Source of the DNA: an uncultured beta proteobacterium
Lineage (GTDB): Bacteria > Pseudomonadota > Gammaproteobacteria > Burkholderiales > Burkholderiaceae_C
Direction of reading: 5' to 3'
DNA: 35,293 nt
NCBI GenBank assembly: GCA_903954045.1
Contig: CAJBMJ010000071.1
Span: 1-35,293, forward strand
In this document: piece by piece, positions 8,085-16,118 of the stretch
How the letters are laid out: each line of letters begins with the position of its first letter
Numbering within the stretch: the first letter of the stretch is position 1
Made by a program: the position numbers and the translations under genes
Notes under the pieces: model-generated
Seen by the model: the letters and a program-made list of their open reading frames with translations, nothing else
The model's database searches: none
Told to the model about the DNA's origin: nothing

Positions 8085-11002
8085 TTGTTTTCTCCCCGGC
8101 CGGCAAAGAAAGCCCTCCATTTAGGCACTACCTGTTGAACCCCGGGTGGAGCTGAAACAGCCTTGAACTGCGGCGAGGTCTGTTCTGGCTCTCCCTCCTG
8201 CGCCTTGTAAATGCGCACCCGGACGTCGTACCAGGCAGCTTGGCCTGTAATGGGGTCTGAATTGGAAATGGCCGGGCCTGCACTGGATGGCGGCAATACT
8301 TCCGAAATCAGGTGGTTGAGCAAAAAGCCGCGTTGGGACTCGTTGGCATCGGCACTCAGATTCCAGGCTCCGGCTGATTTACCAATGGCGTTCCAGGTCC
8401 ACACCGTGCCTGGCTCCACTGCTTCGGAGTAGCGGCACATGCAGCGCACCTTGCCCCACTGCGACTCTACCCACATCCAGCCGCCATCTTCAATACCTTC
8501 GGCCGCCGCGGTCTTGGAATTGACCATCAGGTAGTTGTGGGTGTGAATCTGCCGAAGCCAGGCGTTTTGTGAATCCCAGGAGTGGTACATCGCCATCGGG
8601 CGCTGGGTGATGGCATTCAAGGGGTACTTGGCCGTGTCAGTGGCCTGCTCTTCCAGCGGCACGTAATAAAAGGGCAGCGGATCAAAATAGGTTTCCACCC
8701 GCTTGCGCAGCTGGTCTGGCGGCTGCTTGCCCGGGCGTTTGCCCTGTGCGGCACGGCGAAAGCCCTGCAAAAACTCGGAGTAAATGTGGATGACGATGGG
8801 GTCTTTGTCACGCCGGATCCCGACCTTTTGCGCCCACTCCATGTAGCCCTCGTTCCAGTTGCGCATGTACTGGTGTTCGACCGGCATTTCGTAATGGAAT
8901 ACGCAGTTGTTCTTCTCGTACATCTCCCACTGCTTGGGGTTGGGCTCGCCGCGCATGGACTTCTCGCCCCCTTTGCCGCGCCACCCGGCCAGAAACCCGA
9001 TGCCGGATCCGGGTGCCGTTTCGTAGTTAACGATGAAGTCGGTGTATCCCTTGTACTTGCGAGATCCGTCAGCTTGCGTAAAGGCAGGGAACTTGAGCCT
9101 TCCGGCCAATTCCACCAGCACTTCCTGAAAGGGCTTGCACTCGCCTTTGGGCGGGACAACGGGAATGCGAACAGCATCGACTGGTCCGTCGAACTCGGAA
9201 ATCGGCCGGTCCAGCATCGACATGGTGTCGTGCCGCTCCAGGTAGGTGGTGTCGGGCAGTATCAGGTCGGCAAAAGCCGTCATTTCAGACTGGAAGGCAT
9301 CACACACCACCAGGAACGGTATCTTGTACTCACCCGCATGCTCCCCTGAGGTGTGCTTGTCATTGAGCATGTTGCGCACTTCAGACGTATTCATGGTCGA
9401 GTTCCACGCCATGTTCGCCATGAAGATCAACAGCGTATCAATACGGTACGGGTCTCCCTTCCAGGCGTTGGTGATGACGTTTTGCATCAGGCCATGGGCG
9501 GACAAAGGGTGTTCCCAGGAGAAACCTTTGTCGATGCGCACCGGTTGGCCCTGGTCGTCTACAAACAGATCGTCCGGACTCTCCGGCCAACCCAGTGGTG
9601 CGCCGTCCAGCGGCGTGTCGGGTTTGACGGCTTGGGGTCCCTTGGGCGGGCGGGCATTGGGAGGCACCGCGCGCGGGTAAGGTGCCTTGTGGCGGAAGCC
9701 GCCGGGCCGATCAATGGTGCCCAGCAATGACATCAATATCGACAGTGAGCGAATGGTCTGGAAGCCATTGGAATGCGCTGCCAGACCGCGCATGGCGTGA
9801 AAAGATACCGGGTTGCCGGTGACCGAGCTGTGTCGTTTCCCCCAACTGTCGGTCCAGGCGATGGGAAGTTCAATCTTCTGGTCACGCGCAGTAATGCCCA
9901 TTTCATGCGCCAGTCGGCGAATAGTAGCGGCTGGAATGCCGGTAACGCCCTCAGCCCATTCGGCAGTGTAAGGTTTGACGCGCTCTTGCAAGAGCTGAAA
10001 GGCGGGCACAGCCGCAGTTCCACTGGGCAGTTTGAAGTGCCCCAGCAAAGCAGGATCTGCCCCCTCGGTGTGATCTGCAACCGGTTGCTCTGTCAAACGG
10101 TCCCACCAGAAAAAATTGGCGGGACGCAAGGGGTTTGCGATCTCGACTTCAGTATCCCGAAGGAACATGCCGAACTCGTCGCTGCTTTCATCCTGATTCA
10201 CCAGTTGACCGGCATTGGTATAGCGCGCCAGAAACTCACGGTCGTACAAACCCAGTTTGATCAACTCATGAATCAGGGCCAGAAGCAATGCGCCATCGGT
10301 GCCGGGTTTGATGGGCACCCATTCATCCGCAATGGCGGAGTAACCGGTGCGCACCGGATTGATGGATACAAACCTTCCACCATTGCGCTTGAACTTGGAT
10401 AGTTCGCGTTTCATGGGGTTCGAGTGATGGTCTTCGGCAGTGCCTATCATCACGAACAATTTGGAGCGCTCCAGATCGGGGCCACCGAACTCCCAGAATG
10501 ATCCTCCAATCGTATAGATCATGCCTGCTGCCATATTGACAGAGCAGAACCCACCATGTGCGGCATAGTTCGGGGTGCCAAATTGGCGGGCAAACAGGCC
10601 GGTCAGGGCCTGCATCTGGTCGCGCCCGGTAAACAGGGCAAATTGCTTGGGATCGGTTGATCGGATTTTTTGCAAGCGTTCTGCCAGCATGGAGAAAGCA
10701 GTCTCCCACTCAATGGCTTCGAACTGCCCTTCACCCCGTTCGCTGCCCGCTTTGCGCAGCAAGGGCTTGGTGAGCCTGGCTGGCGAGTACTGCTTCATGA
10801 TGCCTGAAGAGCCCTTGGCGCAGATCACGCCCTGATTGAGCGGGTGGTCGGGGTTGCCCTCAATGTAGCGGACTTCCCCGTTACGCAAATGCACCCGGAT
10901 GCCGCAGCGGCAAGCGCACATGTAGCAGGTGGTCGTGCGCATTTCGTCGGTAGCGTTGGCTAGCGCAGGGCGGGTGGGGTCGTGAATCACGGTGGCAGAC
11001 AT
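8081..11002 (-). CDS. soeA: SoeA: molybdopterin sulfite dehydrogenase catalytic subunit
   Basis: The 973-residue protein belongs to the complex iron-sulfur molybdoenzyme (DMSO reductase) family. Residues C26, C29, C33 and C61 form the N-terminal [4Fe-4S] site (CYMCACRC then ICAKG). The Mo-bisPGD body follows, and a C-terminal molydopterin-dinucleotide domain begins around the LNAITQRPMAMYHSWDSQ region. The usual Tat signal is absent, as for SoeA, which acts in the cytoplasm and oxidises sulfite to sulfate. I chose ATG 11000-11002. It has no Shine-Dalgarno; the mRNA just before it instead carries ACCTCC, which resembles the anti-SD end of 16S rRNA. A frame extension to 11074 exists, but it would run through a hairpin and lacks family-like sequence. 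The gene starts operon A behind a strong regulatory element at 11083-11126. Confidence 0.92.
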   Translation of the reverse strand: MSATVIHDPTRPALANATDEMRTTTCYMCACRCGIRVHLRNGEVRYIEGNPDHPLNQGVICAKGSSGIMKQYSPARLTKPLLRKAGSERGEGQFEAIEWETAFSMLAERLQKIRSTDPKQFALFTGRDQMQALTGLFARQFGTPNYAAHGGFCSVNMAAGMIYTIGGSFWEFGGPDLERSKLFVMIGTAEDHHSNPMKRELSKFKRNGGRFVSINPVRTGYSAIADEWVPIKPGTDGALLLALIHELIKLGLYDREFLARYTNAGQLVNQDESSDEFGMFLRDTEVEIANPLRPANFFWWDRLTEQPVADHTEGADPALLGHFKLPSGTAAVPAFQLLQERVKPYTAEWAEGVTGIPAATIRRLAHEMGITARDQKIELPIAWTDSWGKRHSSVTGNPVSFHAMRGLAAHSNGFQTIRSLSILMSLLGTIDRPGGFRHKAPYPRAVPPNARPPKGPQAVKPDTPLDGAPLGWPESPDDLFVDDQGQPVRIDKGFSWEHPLSAHGLMQNVITNAWKGDPYRIDTLLIFMANMAWNSTMNTSEVRNMLNDKHTSGEHAGEYKIPFLVVCDAFQSEMTAFADLILPDTTYLERHDTMSMLDRPISEFDGPVDAVRIPVVPPKGECKPFQEVLVELAGRLKFPAFTQADGSRKYKGYTDFIVNYETAPGSGIGFLAGWRGKGGEKSMRGEPNPKQWEMYEKNNCVFHYEMPVEHQYMRNWNEGYMEWAQKVGIRRDKDPIVIHIYSEFLQGFRRAAQGKRPGKQPPDQLRKRVETYFDPLPFYYVPLEEQATDTAKYPLNAITQRPMAMYHSWDSQNAWLRQIHTHNYLMVNSKTAAAEGIEDGGWMWVESQWGKVRCMCRYSEAVEPGTVWTWNAIGKSAGAWNLSADANESQRGFLLNHLISEVLPPSSAGPAISNSDPITGQAAWYDVRVRIYKAQEGEPEQTSPQFKAVSAPPGVQQVVPKWRAFFAGRGENK

Positions 11003-11021
11003 GAATGGAGGTATTTTTTGC

Positions 11022-11040
11022 GGGCTGGGCTGGGCTGGGC
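11022..11040 (+). repeat. Tandem GGGCT repeat with G-quadruplex-forming pattern in soeA leader
   Basis: The plus strand reads GGGCTGGGCTGGGCTGGGC: four GGG runs separated by CT. This meets the usual G-quadruplex pattern on the soeA template strand, while the soeA mRNA carries the C-rich complement. It lies in the predicted 5' leader between the hairpin at 11050-11074 and the soeA start. Folding is inferred, not shown. As a 5-bp tandem repeat it may also vary in copy number between strains. Confidence 0.6.
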
Positions 11041-11049
11041 AGGTGCAGA

Positions 11050-11074
11050 GTGCCCCTATTAGAGGCAGGGGCAC
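11050..11074 (-). promoter_or_regulatory. Perfect 8-bp stem-loop at predicted 5' end of soeA mRNA
   Basis: GTGCCCCT at 11050-11057 and AGGGGCAC at 11067-11074 are exact inverted repeats around a 9-base loop. The predicted soeA transcript start is about 11077, so the hairpin would sit at the very 5' end of the message, where it could protect it from decay. No U-run follows, so a classical terminator is unlikely. Confidence 0.5.
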
Positions 11075-11082
11075 CTATTTGC

Positions 11083-11126
11083 GTCTATAGCCGCCACGGG
11101 TAATTCCATGTAGCCCAAATGGGTAG
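11083..11126 (-). promoter_or_regulatory. soeA promoter: 16-bp palindrome, 18-bp spacer, -10-like box
   Basis: Read on the minus strand, CTACCCATTTGGGCTA (11126-11111) is followed by 18 bases and then GGCTATAGAC (11092-11083). The same arrangement precedes dsrA, the accessory operon at 26806 and tusA. Taking TATAGA as the -10 hexamer places the palindrome axis at -41.5 and the start of transcription near 11077, about 75 bases before the soeA ATG. The element lies between soeA and the divergent kinase gene. The plus-strand side has no -10-like box at the same spacing, so control of the kinase gene from this site is uncertain. Confidence 0.72.
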
Positions 11127-11214
11127 TGTCGATAGAACAGCCTTTCGACCCCCCGGGTTTCTACGATTCATAAGTGACCCGTTATGTAATAGCATCGAGG
11201 TATCCATTTCTCCT

Positions 11215-12426
11215 ATGAATCAGTCCAGCCAAACCATCAGCTCCAGTATTCCTACGGGCAAAGCAGGTCTTTTTGCAGACATGACCTCAGCGCTCGCCGC
11301 GGACATGGATTTGGCGCCGTTGTTGGAGCGTTTTCTTATCGCGATTCTGGCGTTGGCTGGGGCCCAGGCGGGAGCGGTCCGTGTTTTGACCGACGACGGG
11401 AAGTCGATGCGGCTGGTTGCACATCTGGGCTTGCCGTCAAACGTGCAGGTTGCCGAGCAACTGGTACCGCGTGATTGCGGAGTGTGCGGCGCAGCTTCGG
11501 CGCGGGACGTATTGGGTTGGGTGGAGGACGTGAACACCTGTGCCAAACATACCGAGGGTGACTATTTTGGCATCCAATGCCAACGGGTATTGGCAATTTC
11601 TCTGCCGCACGGGGGCCAGGTTTTGGGCATTTACAACCTGTTTTTCAGTTCTAAAGCCTGTATCAATCCACAGATGGAAACCATGTTGCGACTGATAGGG
11701 CAACTTCTGGGGCTCACGCTTCACAACGCCAGAGTCGAACGCGAGCGACTGCGTGTCACCGTCATGAAAGAGCGCCAGGAAATGGTCAACGAAGTGCATG
11801 ACACGATTGCCCAGACCCTGGCGTACGTCAGGATGCGCCTACCCCTGCTGCACGAGTCCCTCTTGGCGCACGATGACCAGCGCTCGCTCAAGTACTTGTC
11901 AGATGTGAAGGCCGGGGTGGGTGAAGTACATGACAAATTGCGCGAAGTCATGACCTATTTCCGCACCCGGATCGACCCTATGGGCTTGTTGTATGCCCTC
12001 AAAGGGGTGGCAGACACCTATTTTGACCGAGTCGGTATTTCGCTGGAAATCCACAATTCAGTGCCAAGCCTGAATTTGAGCGATGAACAGGAGGTGCAGG
12101 TTTTCTACATCATTCAAGAGGCATTGGCCAACATCGCCAAGCATTCCATGGCCCGTAAGGCGATCGTTTCCATTACCAGGAACCCAGAGCAACTGGAGTT
12201 CAGAATTGAAGACGATGGATTGGGTATGAATGATCCTTCCGTATCCATGCTGGTTACTCTGGCCAAAGGATTCGCACCTTCCAACCATTTTGGGTTGGAG
12301 ATCATGCAAAGCCGTGCCGCACGTCTGGGAGGCAGTTTGATGGTGGGCCCCAACGATGGTGGCGGCACCCGTGTCCGATTGCTTTTGCCTGTGCATTCGG
12401 TGGGCCAGCCTGGGAGGGCGGGATGA
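11215..12426 (+). CDS. Soluble NarX-like sensor histidine kinase (GAF, HisKA_3, HATPase)
   Basis: The protein has 403 residues from ATG 11215. Residues about 30-170 look like a GAF domain with cysteines C88, C91, C109, C122 and C149. Residues about 185-250 are a HisKA_3 dimerisation domain with phospho-acceptor H195 in VNEVHDTIAQ. The ATPase domain follows with the N box around N306 and a DDGLGM G1 box. It lacks the membrane and periplasmic nitrate-sensing parts of NarX. The C-x2-C and extra cysteines suggest redox, persulfide or Fe-S sensing, which is inference. An earlier ATG at 11119 lies inside the palindromic operator and adds non-family sequence, so I rejected it. The gene overlaps the response regulator as ATGA, so the two form a pair. 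Confidence 0.88.
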   Translation: MNQSSQTISSSIPTGKAGLFADMTSALAADMDLAPLLERFLIAILALAGAQAGAVRVLTDDGKSMRLVAHLGLPSNVQVAEQLVPRDCGVCGAASARDVLGWVEDVNTCAKHTEGDYFGIQCQRVLAISLPHGGQVLGIYNLFFSSKACINPQMETMLRLIGQLLGLTLHNARVERERLRVTVMKERQEMVNEVHDTIAQTLAYVRMRLPLLHESLLAHDDQRSLKYLSDVKAGVGEVHDKLREVMTYFRTRIDPMGLLYALKGVADTYFDRVGISLEIHNSVPSLNLSDEQEVQVFYIIQEALANIAKHSMARKAIVSITRNPEQLEFRIEDDGLGMNDPSVSMLVTLAKGFAPSNHFGLEIMQSRAARLGGSLMVGPNDGGGTRVRLLLPVHSVGQPGRAG

Positions 12427-13121
12427 CAAAGAAGACTCGCGTCATGTTGGTGGATGACCATGCGCTGTGTCGCAGCGGTTTGACAGAATTGCTGGAGCAC
12501 AGAGGCAATATGGATGTGGTGGTTGCGACCGGTGATCCTGCGCAAGTCGTTCCTCTGTTGCGGGAACACCAACCGGATCTGATGGTGCTGGACCTGCGTT
12601 TGGCCAAAACCGATGGACTGAGTGTCTTGCGTATGGTTCGCAACGAGGGAAATGAAGTCCCCGTTGTGATATTGACCATGAGTGACAGTGAAGACGACAT
12701 GGCAGCTGCGCTGCGTGCAGGTGTGCGTGGATACTTGCTTAAGGATATGGAGCCAGACGAAGTCATTGATGCTATTGGCCGCGCCGCACGTGGTGAGATG
12801 GTGGTGGCGTCCGCCATGACTTTGAAATTAGCCCTGATTCTGCAGTCTGGCCCCAAAGTCTCTGTGATGGGCGATCTGGTTGCAACCTTGACGGATCGCG
12901 AGCGGGAGGTATTGAACCATGTCGCGCGGGGTTGCAGCAACAAGGTGATTGCGAAGGCCTTGGACATTAGCCACAACACGGTGAAGTTGCATGTTCGTCA
13001 CATTATGGACAAGCTCAATCTTCACTCCAGGGTGGAGGCTGCTGTATTTGCCTTTGAGTACAGTAGCACGCCCGAAGGCGTCAAAGCAGCTTTAGGTACC
13101 AGCGCCAAGCTTAAACACTGA
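12423..13121 (+). CDS. NarL/FixJ-family response regulator
   Basis: This 232-residue regulator has a receiver domain with acidic D11/D12, phospho-acceptor D57 (LMVLDLRL) and K107. It ends in a LuxR-type helix-turn-helix (about 157-215, TDREREVLNHVARG then NTVKLHVRHIMDKL). Its start overlaps the kinase stop (ATGA). It is the only clear two-component transcription factor in the window, so it is the first candidate to bind the repeated palindrome upstream of soeA, dsrA, 26806 and tusA. The half-site TACCCAT fits the NarL heptamer consensus TACYNMT, although the half-sites abut rather than leaving the 2-base NarL gap. The gene converges on the SUMT gene with 8 bases between the two stops. Confidence 0.9.
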   Translation: MTKKTRVMLVDDHALCRSGLTELLEHRGNMDVVVATGDPAQVVPLLREHQPDLMVLDLRLAKTDGLSVLRMVRNEGNEVPVVILTMSDSEDDMAAALRAGVRGYLLKDMEPDEVIDAIGRAARGEMVVASAMTLKLALILQSGPKVSVMGDLVATLTDREREVLNHVARGCSNKVIAKALDISHNTVKLHVRHIMDKLNLHSRVEAAVFAFEYSSTPEGVKAALGTSAKLKH

Positions 13122-13129
13122 CAGCAGTA

Positions 13130-13954
13130 TCACACTTGGGGTGCAACCGGCAGACTCTGTGGAGCAAACCAGGCCAGCGATTCGTGCAATTTGACCACCT
13201 CACCAATGAGGGTCAGACAAGGTGATTTCAAGTTCGCCTGTGTCACGCGTTCTGAAATATCTGTCAGAGTGCCGGTCACAACCTTTTGCGTAGCAATGCT
13301 GCCGTCCTGAACGACGGCGATGGGCAAGTTGGCGGGCGCACCATGTGATATCAGTTGCCGGCATATTTCCGGAAGACCTCCCAACCCCATATAGATAACC
13401 ACCGTTTGCCGTGGGCGGACCAGACTTGGCCAGTCCAGATCAGCAGTGCCATCCTTGAGATGCCCCGTCACAAACATGCAGCTTTGGGCGTAATCACGGT
13501 GGGTTAGCGGAATGCCGGCATAGCTGGAAACGCCGGAAGCGGCGGTTACGCCAGGCACCACTTCAAACGCCACCCCTTGGGCAGCAAGTGTCTGCAATTC
13601 CTCGCCACCGCGCCCAAAGATAAAGGGGTCTCCCCCTTTAAGCCGCACCACTTGCTTGCCCTCGTGGGCGAGTTTGACCAGCAAGGCATTGATCTGCTCC
13701 TGGCGCATGGTGTGCTCGTTGCGACGCTTGCCCGCATAGATACGCTCCGCTGACGGCGACACAAAATCCAGGACAGCGCTTGAAACCAGGTGGTCATAGA
13801 CAACCACATCAGCTTTTTCCAACAGGCGCACAGCACGTAGCGTCAGCAATTCCGGGTCGCCGGGACCGCCCCCCACCAAATAGACCTTCCCCCCTACAGG
13901 GTGGGCCTTTGTGACATCGGCCTTCAATGTGCACGTCCTTTGGAGCCGCATGCG
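13130..13954 (-). CDS. cobA: Uroporphyrinogen-III C-methyltransferase (SUMT) for siroheme
   Basis: The protein matches the tetrapyrrole methylase family: [20 protein letters not shown] near the start, YDHLVS, a central [12 protein letters not shown] and a [10 protein letters not shown] motif. It methylates uroporphyrinogen III twice to give precorrin-2, the precursor of siroheme used by DsrAB. The CysG dehydrogenase/chelatase half is absent, so it is a CobA-type enzyme. It is last in the dsr operon. The start is uncertain. ATG 13954 has a GGAAG about 8 bases upstream and overlaps dsrR by about 30 bases. A TTG at 13927 would overlap the dsrR stop as TTGA and give the family's usual length. Confidence 0.9.
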   Translation of the reverse strand, partial: RMRLQRTCTLKADVTKAHPVGGKVYLVGGGPGDPELLTLRAVRLLEKADVVVYDHLVSSAVLDFVSPSAERIYAGKRRNEHTMRQEQINALLVKLAHEGKQVVRLKGGDPFIFGRGGEELQTLAAQGVAFEVVPGVTAASGVSSYAGIPLTHRDYAQSCMFVTGHLKDGTADLDWPSLVRPRQTVVIYMGLGGLPEICRQLISHGAPANLPIAVVQDGSIATQKVVTGTLTDISERVTQANLKSPCLTLIGEVVKLHESLAWFAPQSLPVAPQV

Positions 13955-14301
13955 CCACTTCCACAACCACCGCTACCGCAACCACCAGCGGTTGATTCCG
14001 AGGTGCCACATGCAGCGGCACTGCCTTCGCTAAATATGAAATTGAACTCTCCGGGCGTCAGTTCCACAAAGTCCAACACAGTGTCATCCAGCAACTGCTG
14101 GGACTCACCACCAATGACCACGGCAATTCCTGCCAGGTCGAGTCGCATGTCTTCGTCTTTGGGTTCGTCAAAACCCATGCCATATTGAAGTGAACCGTCG
14201 GAGTCCACTTTGGCGGCAATGCGCAACGCCAAATCGGTTGCGTCACTGGTGCTGGCGGCTTGTTGAATCTGCTTGGCAGCAGCGGGAGTCAATGAGAACA
14301 T
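13924..14301 (-). CDS. dsrR: DsrR: A-type (IscA-like) protein with Gly-Cys-rich tail
   Basis: The 125-residue protein has the IscA/HesB fold signature (start [40 protein letters not shown]). The first cluster cysteine of IscA (GGCSG) is replaced by SDGS, and the CGC pair is reduced to CGT. This loss fits DsrR, which is described as an IscA-like protein without the Fe-S ligands and is needed for full dsr expression in Allochromatium. Unusually, it carries a C-terminal tail with three GCGS/ACGS units, adding cysteines that could bind metal. It follows dsrN by 19 bases. Confidence 0.82.
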   Translation of the reverse strand: MFSLTPAAAKQIQQAASTSDATDLALRIAAKVDSDGSLQYGMGFDEPKDEDMRLDLAGIAVVIGGESQQLLDDTVLDFVELTPGEFNFIFSEGSAAACGTSESTAGGCGSGGCGSGACGSKGRAH

Positions 14302-14320
14302 ACAAATCTCCTATGGCGAA

Positions 14321-16105
14321 TCAGTGTTCACCTTTGGTTTTTAAAAGTCCGGCTAAACGGTTGCCCTGTTTTTGCGGGCCACCGACAGGAAACAGGGCGT
14401 GAAGGTGGTGGTTATTTCCCTGGTCGGGTCCCCATACTTTGGCAAAGTGCCAGATCATGGCACGCACCTGGGCTTGAACGCGGTGTTCTTCGAAATACGC
14501 ACGCAAAAATGCAATGACCTGCCAGTGCGCCTCGGTCAGTTCCAGATTCTCGGACCCGGCCTGCACACGGGCAAAGTCCTCGCTCCAGTCATTAATATTT
14601 TTTAAGTAACCTTCGGAGTCGGTTGGCACAGCTCGCCCGTTCACCTGAACTGTGCGCGTCTCTACGTTGGCTGGTAGTTCCTTCGCCGTTTTCTTGGATC
14701 GAACAAAGGCTGCAAAAGCCTCAGCCCAGGCGGACCCTGCCCCATTGCGCAGGTGGGCATAGGAGGCAACGACGTTGCGGTACAAGATGCCATCGTGCAG
14801 ACCGTTCACGCCGTGTCCACGCTGTACGCGGTAGGCGAACTTCAAGTCAGGCGCCAGGTTCTCCAGGCTGGAGTAATGGAATTCGTGGCCCCGTAGCGAG
14901 GGCTGGGAGGAGTCTGCTAGAGCGGACCAGGGCGCTTCGCCCGTGGCCTGTAGCTCCACGTAGCCACGCCCGACCGGGCGGGCGTGCATCACTACATCGG
15001 CGGGAATTGCGCCCACCATGTCGTAGACCTGATCGTTCCAGCGCAGGGTGCGCGAAAGATACATCAGGCCGCCGCATTCAGCATAGACAGGCAGGTCCGC
15101 TTCAATGGCAGCATGCACGCTGCTGCGCATGGCTGAATTGGCCTGCAACTGCGGCATGAACATTTCCGGAAAACCTCCGCCAATGAATAGTCCGTCCACC
15201 TCGGGCAGTGTCGTATCTTGCAGCGTGTCTATCGGGACGATGACTGCTCCGGCGTTTTCCAGTGCTTGGAGGTCATCGGGGTAGTAGAAACCAAACGCCT
15301 TGTCTCGTGCAACGCCTATACGGATGGTTGGTTGGGCTGTCGGAATTGCCCGCTGGTCTGCCAAAGGAAACACCCGTTGCAGGTTGCGGGACGGGCTCTG
15401 GCTAGAAGATACGTCGGTTTTGGGGGTGCTTGCCGCCACCTCCCGAATGCGCGACAAATCCACCTGCTGCGCTACCAACTCACCCATCGCGCGCACGCGC
15501 ACAACAGCATCGTCGAGTTCATGGTTGGGCATCAATCCCAGATGGCGCTCAACCAAAGCCAATTGAGGGTTGTGGGCAATCGCACCCAGCACCGGGATGT
15601 CTGTGTAGTGTTCGATCACTGCGCGCAGTTTGGACTCATGTCGCGCCCCACCCAATTGATTGAGAATGACGCCGGCAATGCGAACATTTCGGTCAAAAGC
15701 CTGATAACCCAAAATCAGAGGTGCTATGCCTCGTGTCATGCCACGCGCGTCGATAACAAGCACCACGGGAAGATCCAGCAACTGTGCCAACGCCGCGTTA
15801 CTGTTACTGCCGTCGAGTGCAAGTCCGTCGTAAAGGCCTTTGTTGCCTTCTACTACCGCAATATCAGCATCTTGAGCGTAATGTGAGAAGCAGCTTGTCA
15901 TCTGCTCCTTGCTCATCAAATAGGGGTCCAGGTTGATGCAGTCTCGTCCGCTGGCCTGACCCAGCCACATCGGGTCGATGTAGTCCGGTCCCTTTTTGAA
16001 AGGCTGCACTACCAAACTCTGCGCTGATAGTGCGGCGCACAGACCCACGGTAATGGTCGTCTTGCCGGACGACTTGTGCGCAGCAGAGACCAGCAAGCGA
16101 TCCAT
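14321..16105 (-). CDS. dsrN: DsrN (cobyrinate a,c-diamide synthase-like) fused to C-terminal DsrC/TusE-like domain
   Basis: The 594-residue protein starts at ATG 16105. Residues 1 to about 450 are a CbiA/CobB-type glutamine amidotransferase: a P-loop-like SSGKTTITVGL at the N-terminus, and a GATase domain with nucleophile Cys in YAECGGLMYLS. DsrN is thought to amidate siroheme for DsrAB. Residues about 481-594 (14324-14665) are homologous to DsrC: VNGRAVPTDSEGYL, NDWSEDFA, ELTEAHWQVIAFLRAYF, ALFPVGGP and a degenerate LAGLLKTKGEH end. Both C-terminal DsrC cysteines are missing. The frame is continuous, so this is a true fusion as sequenced. It could dock the amidase on DsrAB where DsrC binds. 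It follows dsrP by 13 bases. Confidence 0.88.
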   Translation of the reverse strand: MDRLLVSAAHKSSGKTTITVGLCAALSAQSLVVQPFKKGPDYIDPMWLGQASGRDCINLDPYLMSKEQMTSCFSHYAQDADIAVVEGNKGLYDGLALDGSNSNAALAQLLDLPVVLVIDARGMTRGIAPLILGYQAFDRNVRIAGVILNQLGGARHESKLRAVIEHYTDIPVLGAIAHNPQLALVERHLGLMPNHELDDAVVRVRAMGELVAQQVDLSRIREVAASTPKTDVSSSQSPSRNLQRVFPLADQRAIPTAQPTIRIGVARDKAFGFYYPDDLQALENAGAVIVPIDTLQDTTLPEVDGLFIGGGFPEMFMPQLQANSAMRSSVHAAIEADLPVYAECGGLMYLSRTLRWNDQVYDMVGAIPADVVMHARPVGRGYVELQATGEAPWSALADSSQPSLRGHEFHYSSLENLAPDLKFAYRVQRGHGVNGLHDGILYRNVVASYAHLRNGAGSAWAEAFAAFVRSKKTAKELPANVETRTVQVNGRAVPTDSEGYLKNINDWSEDFARVQAGSENLELTEAHWQVIAFLRAYFEEHRVQAQVRAMIWHFAKVWGPDQGNNHHLHALFPVGGPQKQGNRLAGLLKTKGEH

Positions 16106-16118
16106 ATGCTTTGAATCT

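Noticed and set aside
8582-9349. 255-codon plus-strand open frame opposite soeA
   Set aside because: It is antisense to a strongly conserved molybdoenzyme region and has no recognisable protein features.
11127-11150. A matching promoter for the kinase from the plus side of the soeA palindrome
   Set aside because: A GATAGA occurs a few bases after the palindrome but not at the 18-base spacing shared by the other four promoters.
11119-11214. Upstream start for the kinase at 11119
   Set aside because: The ATG lies inside the regulatory palindrome and the added 32 residues do not look like the family.
12302-12979. 225-codon minus-strand frame opposite the response regulator
   Set aside because: The sense strand encodes a clear receiver and LuxR domain; the antisense frame has low-complexity composition.
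13100-13135. Intrinsic terminator between the response regulator and SUMT genes
   Set aside because: Only 8 bases lie between the stops and no stem with a U-run is seen.
14321-14700. The DsrN-DsrC fusion as a sequencing frameshift
   Set aside because: The reading frame is continuous, linker and domain boundaries look natural, and no start with a ribosome site is evident at the junction.
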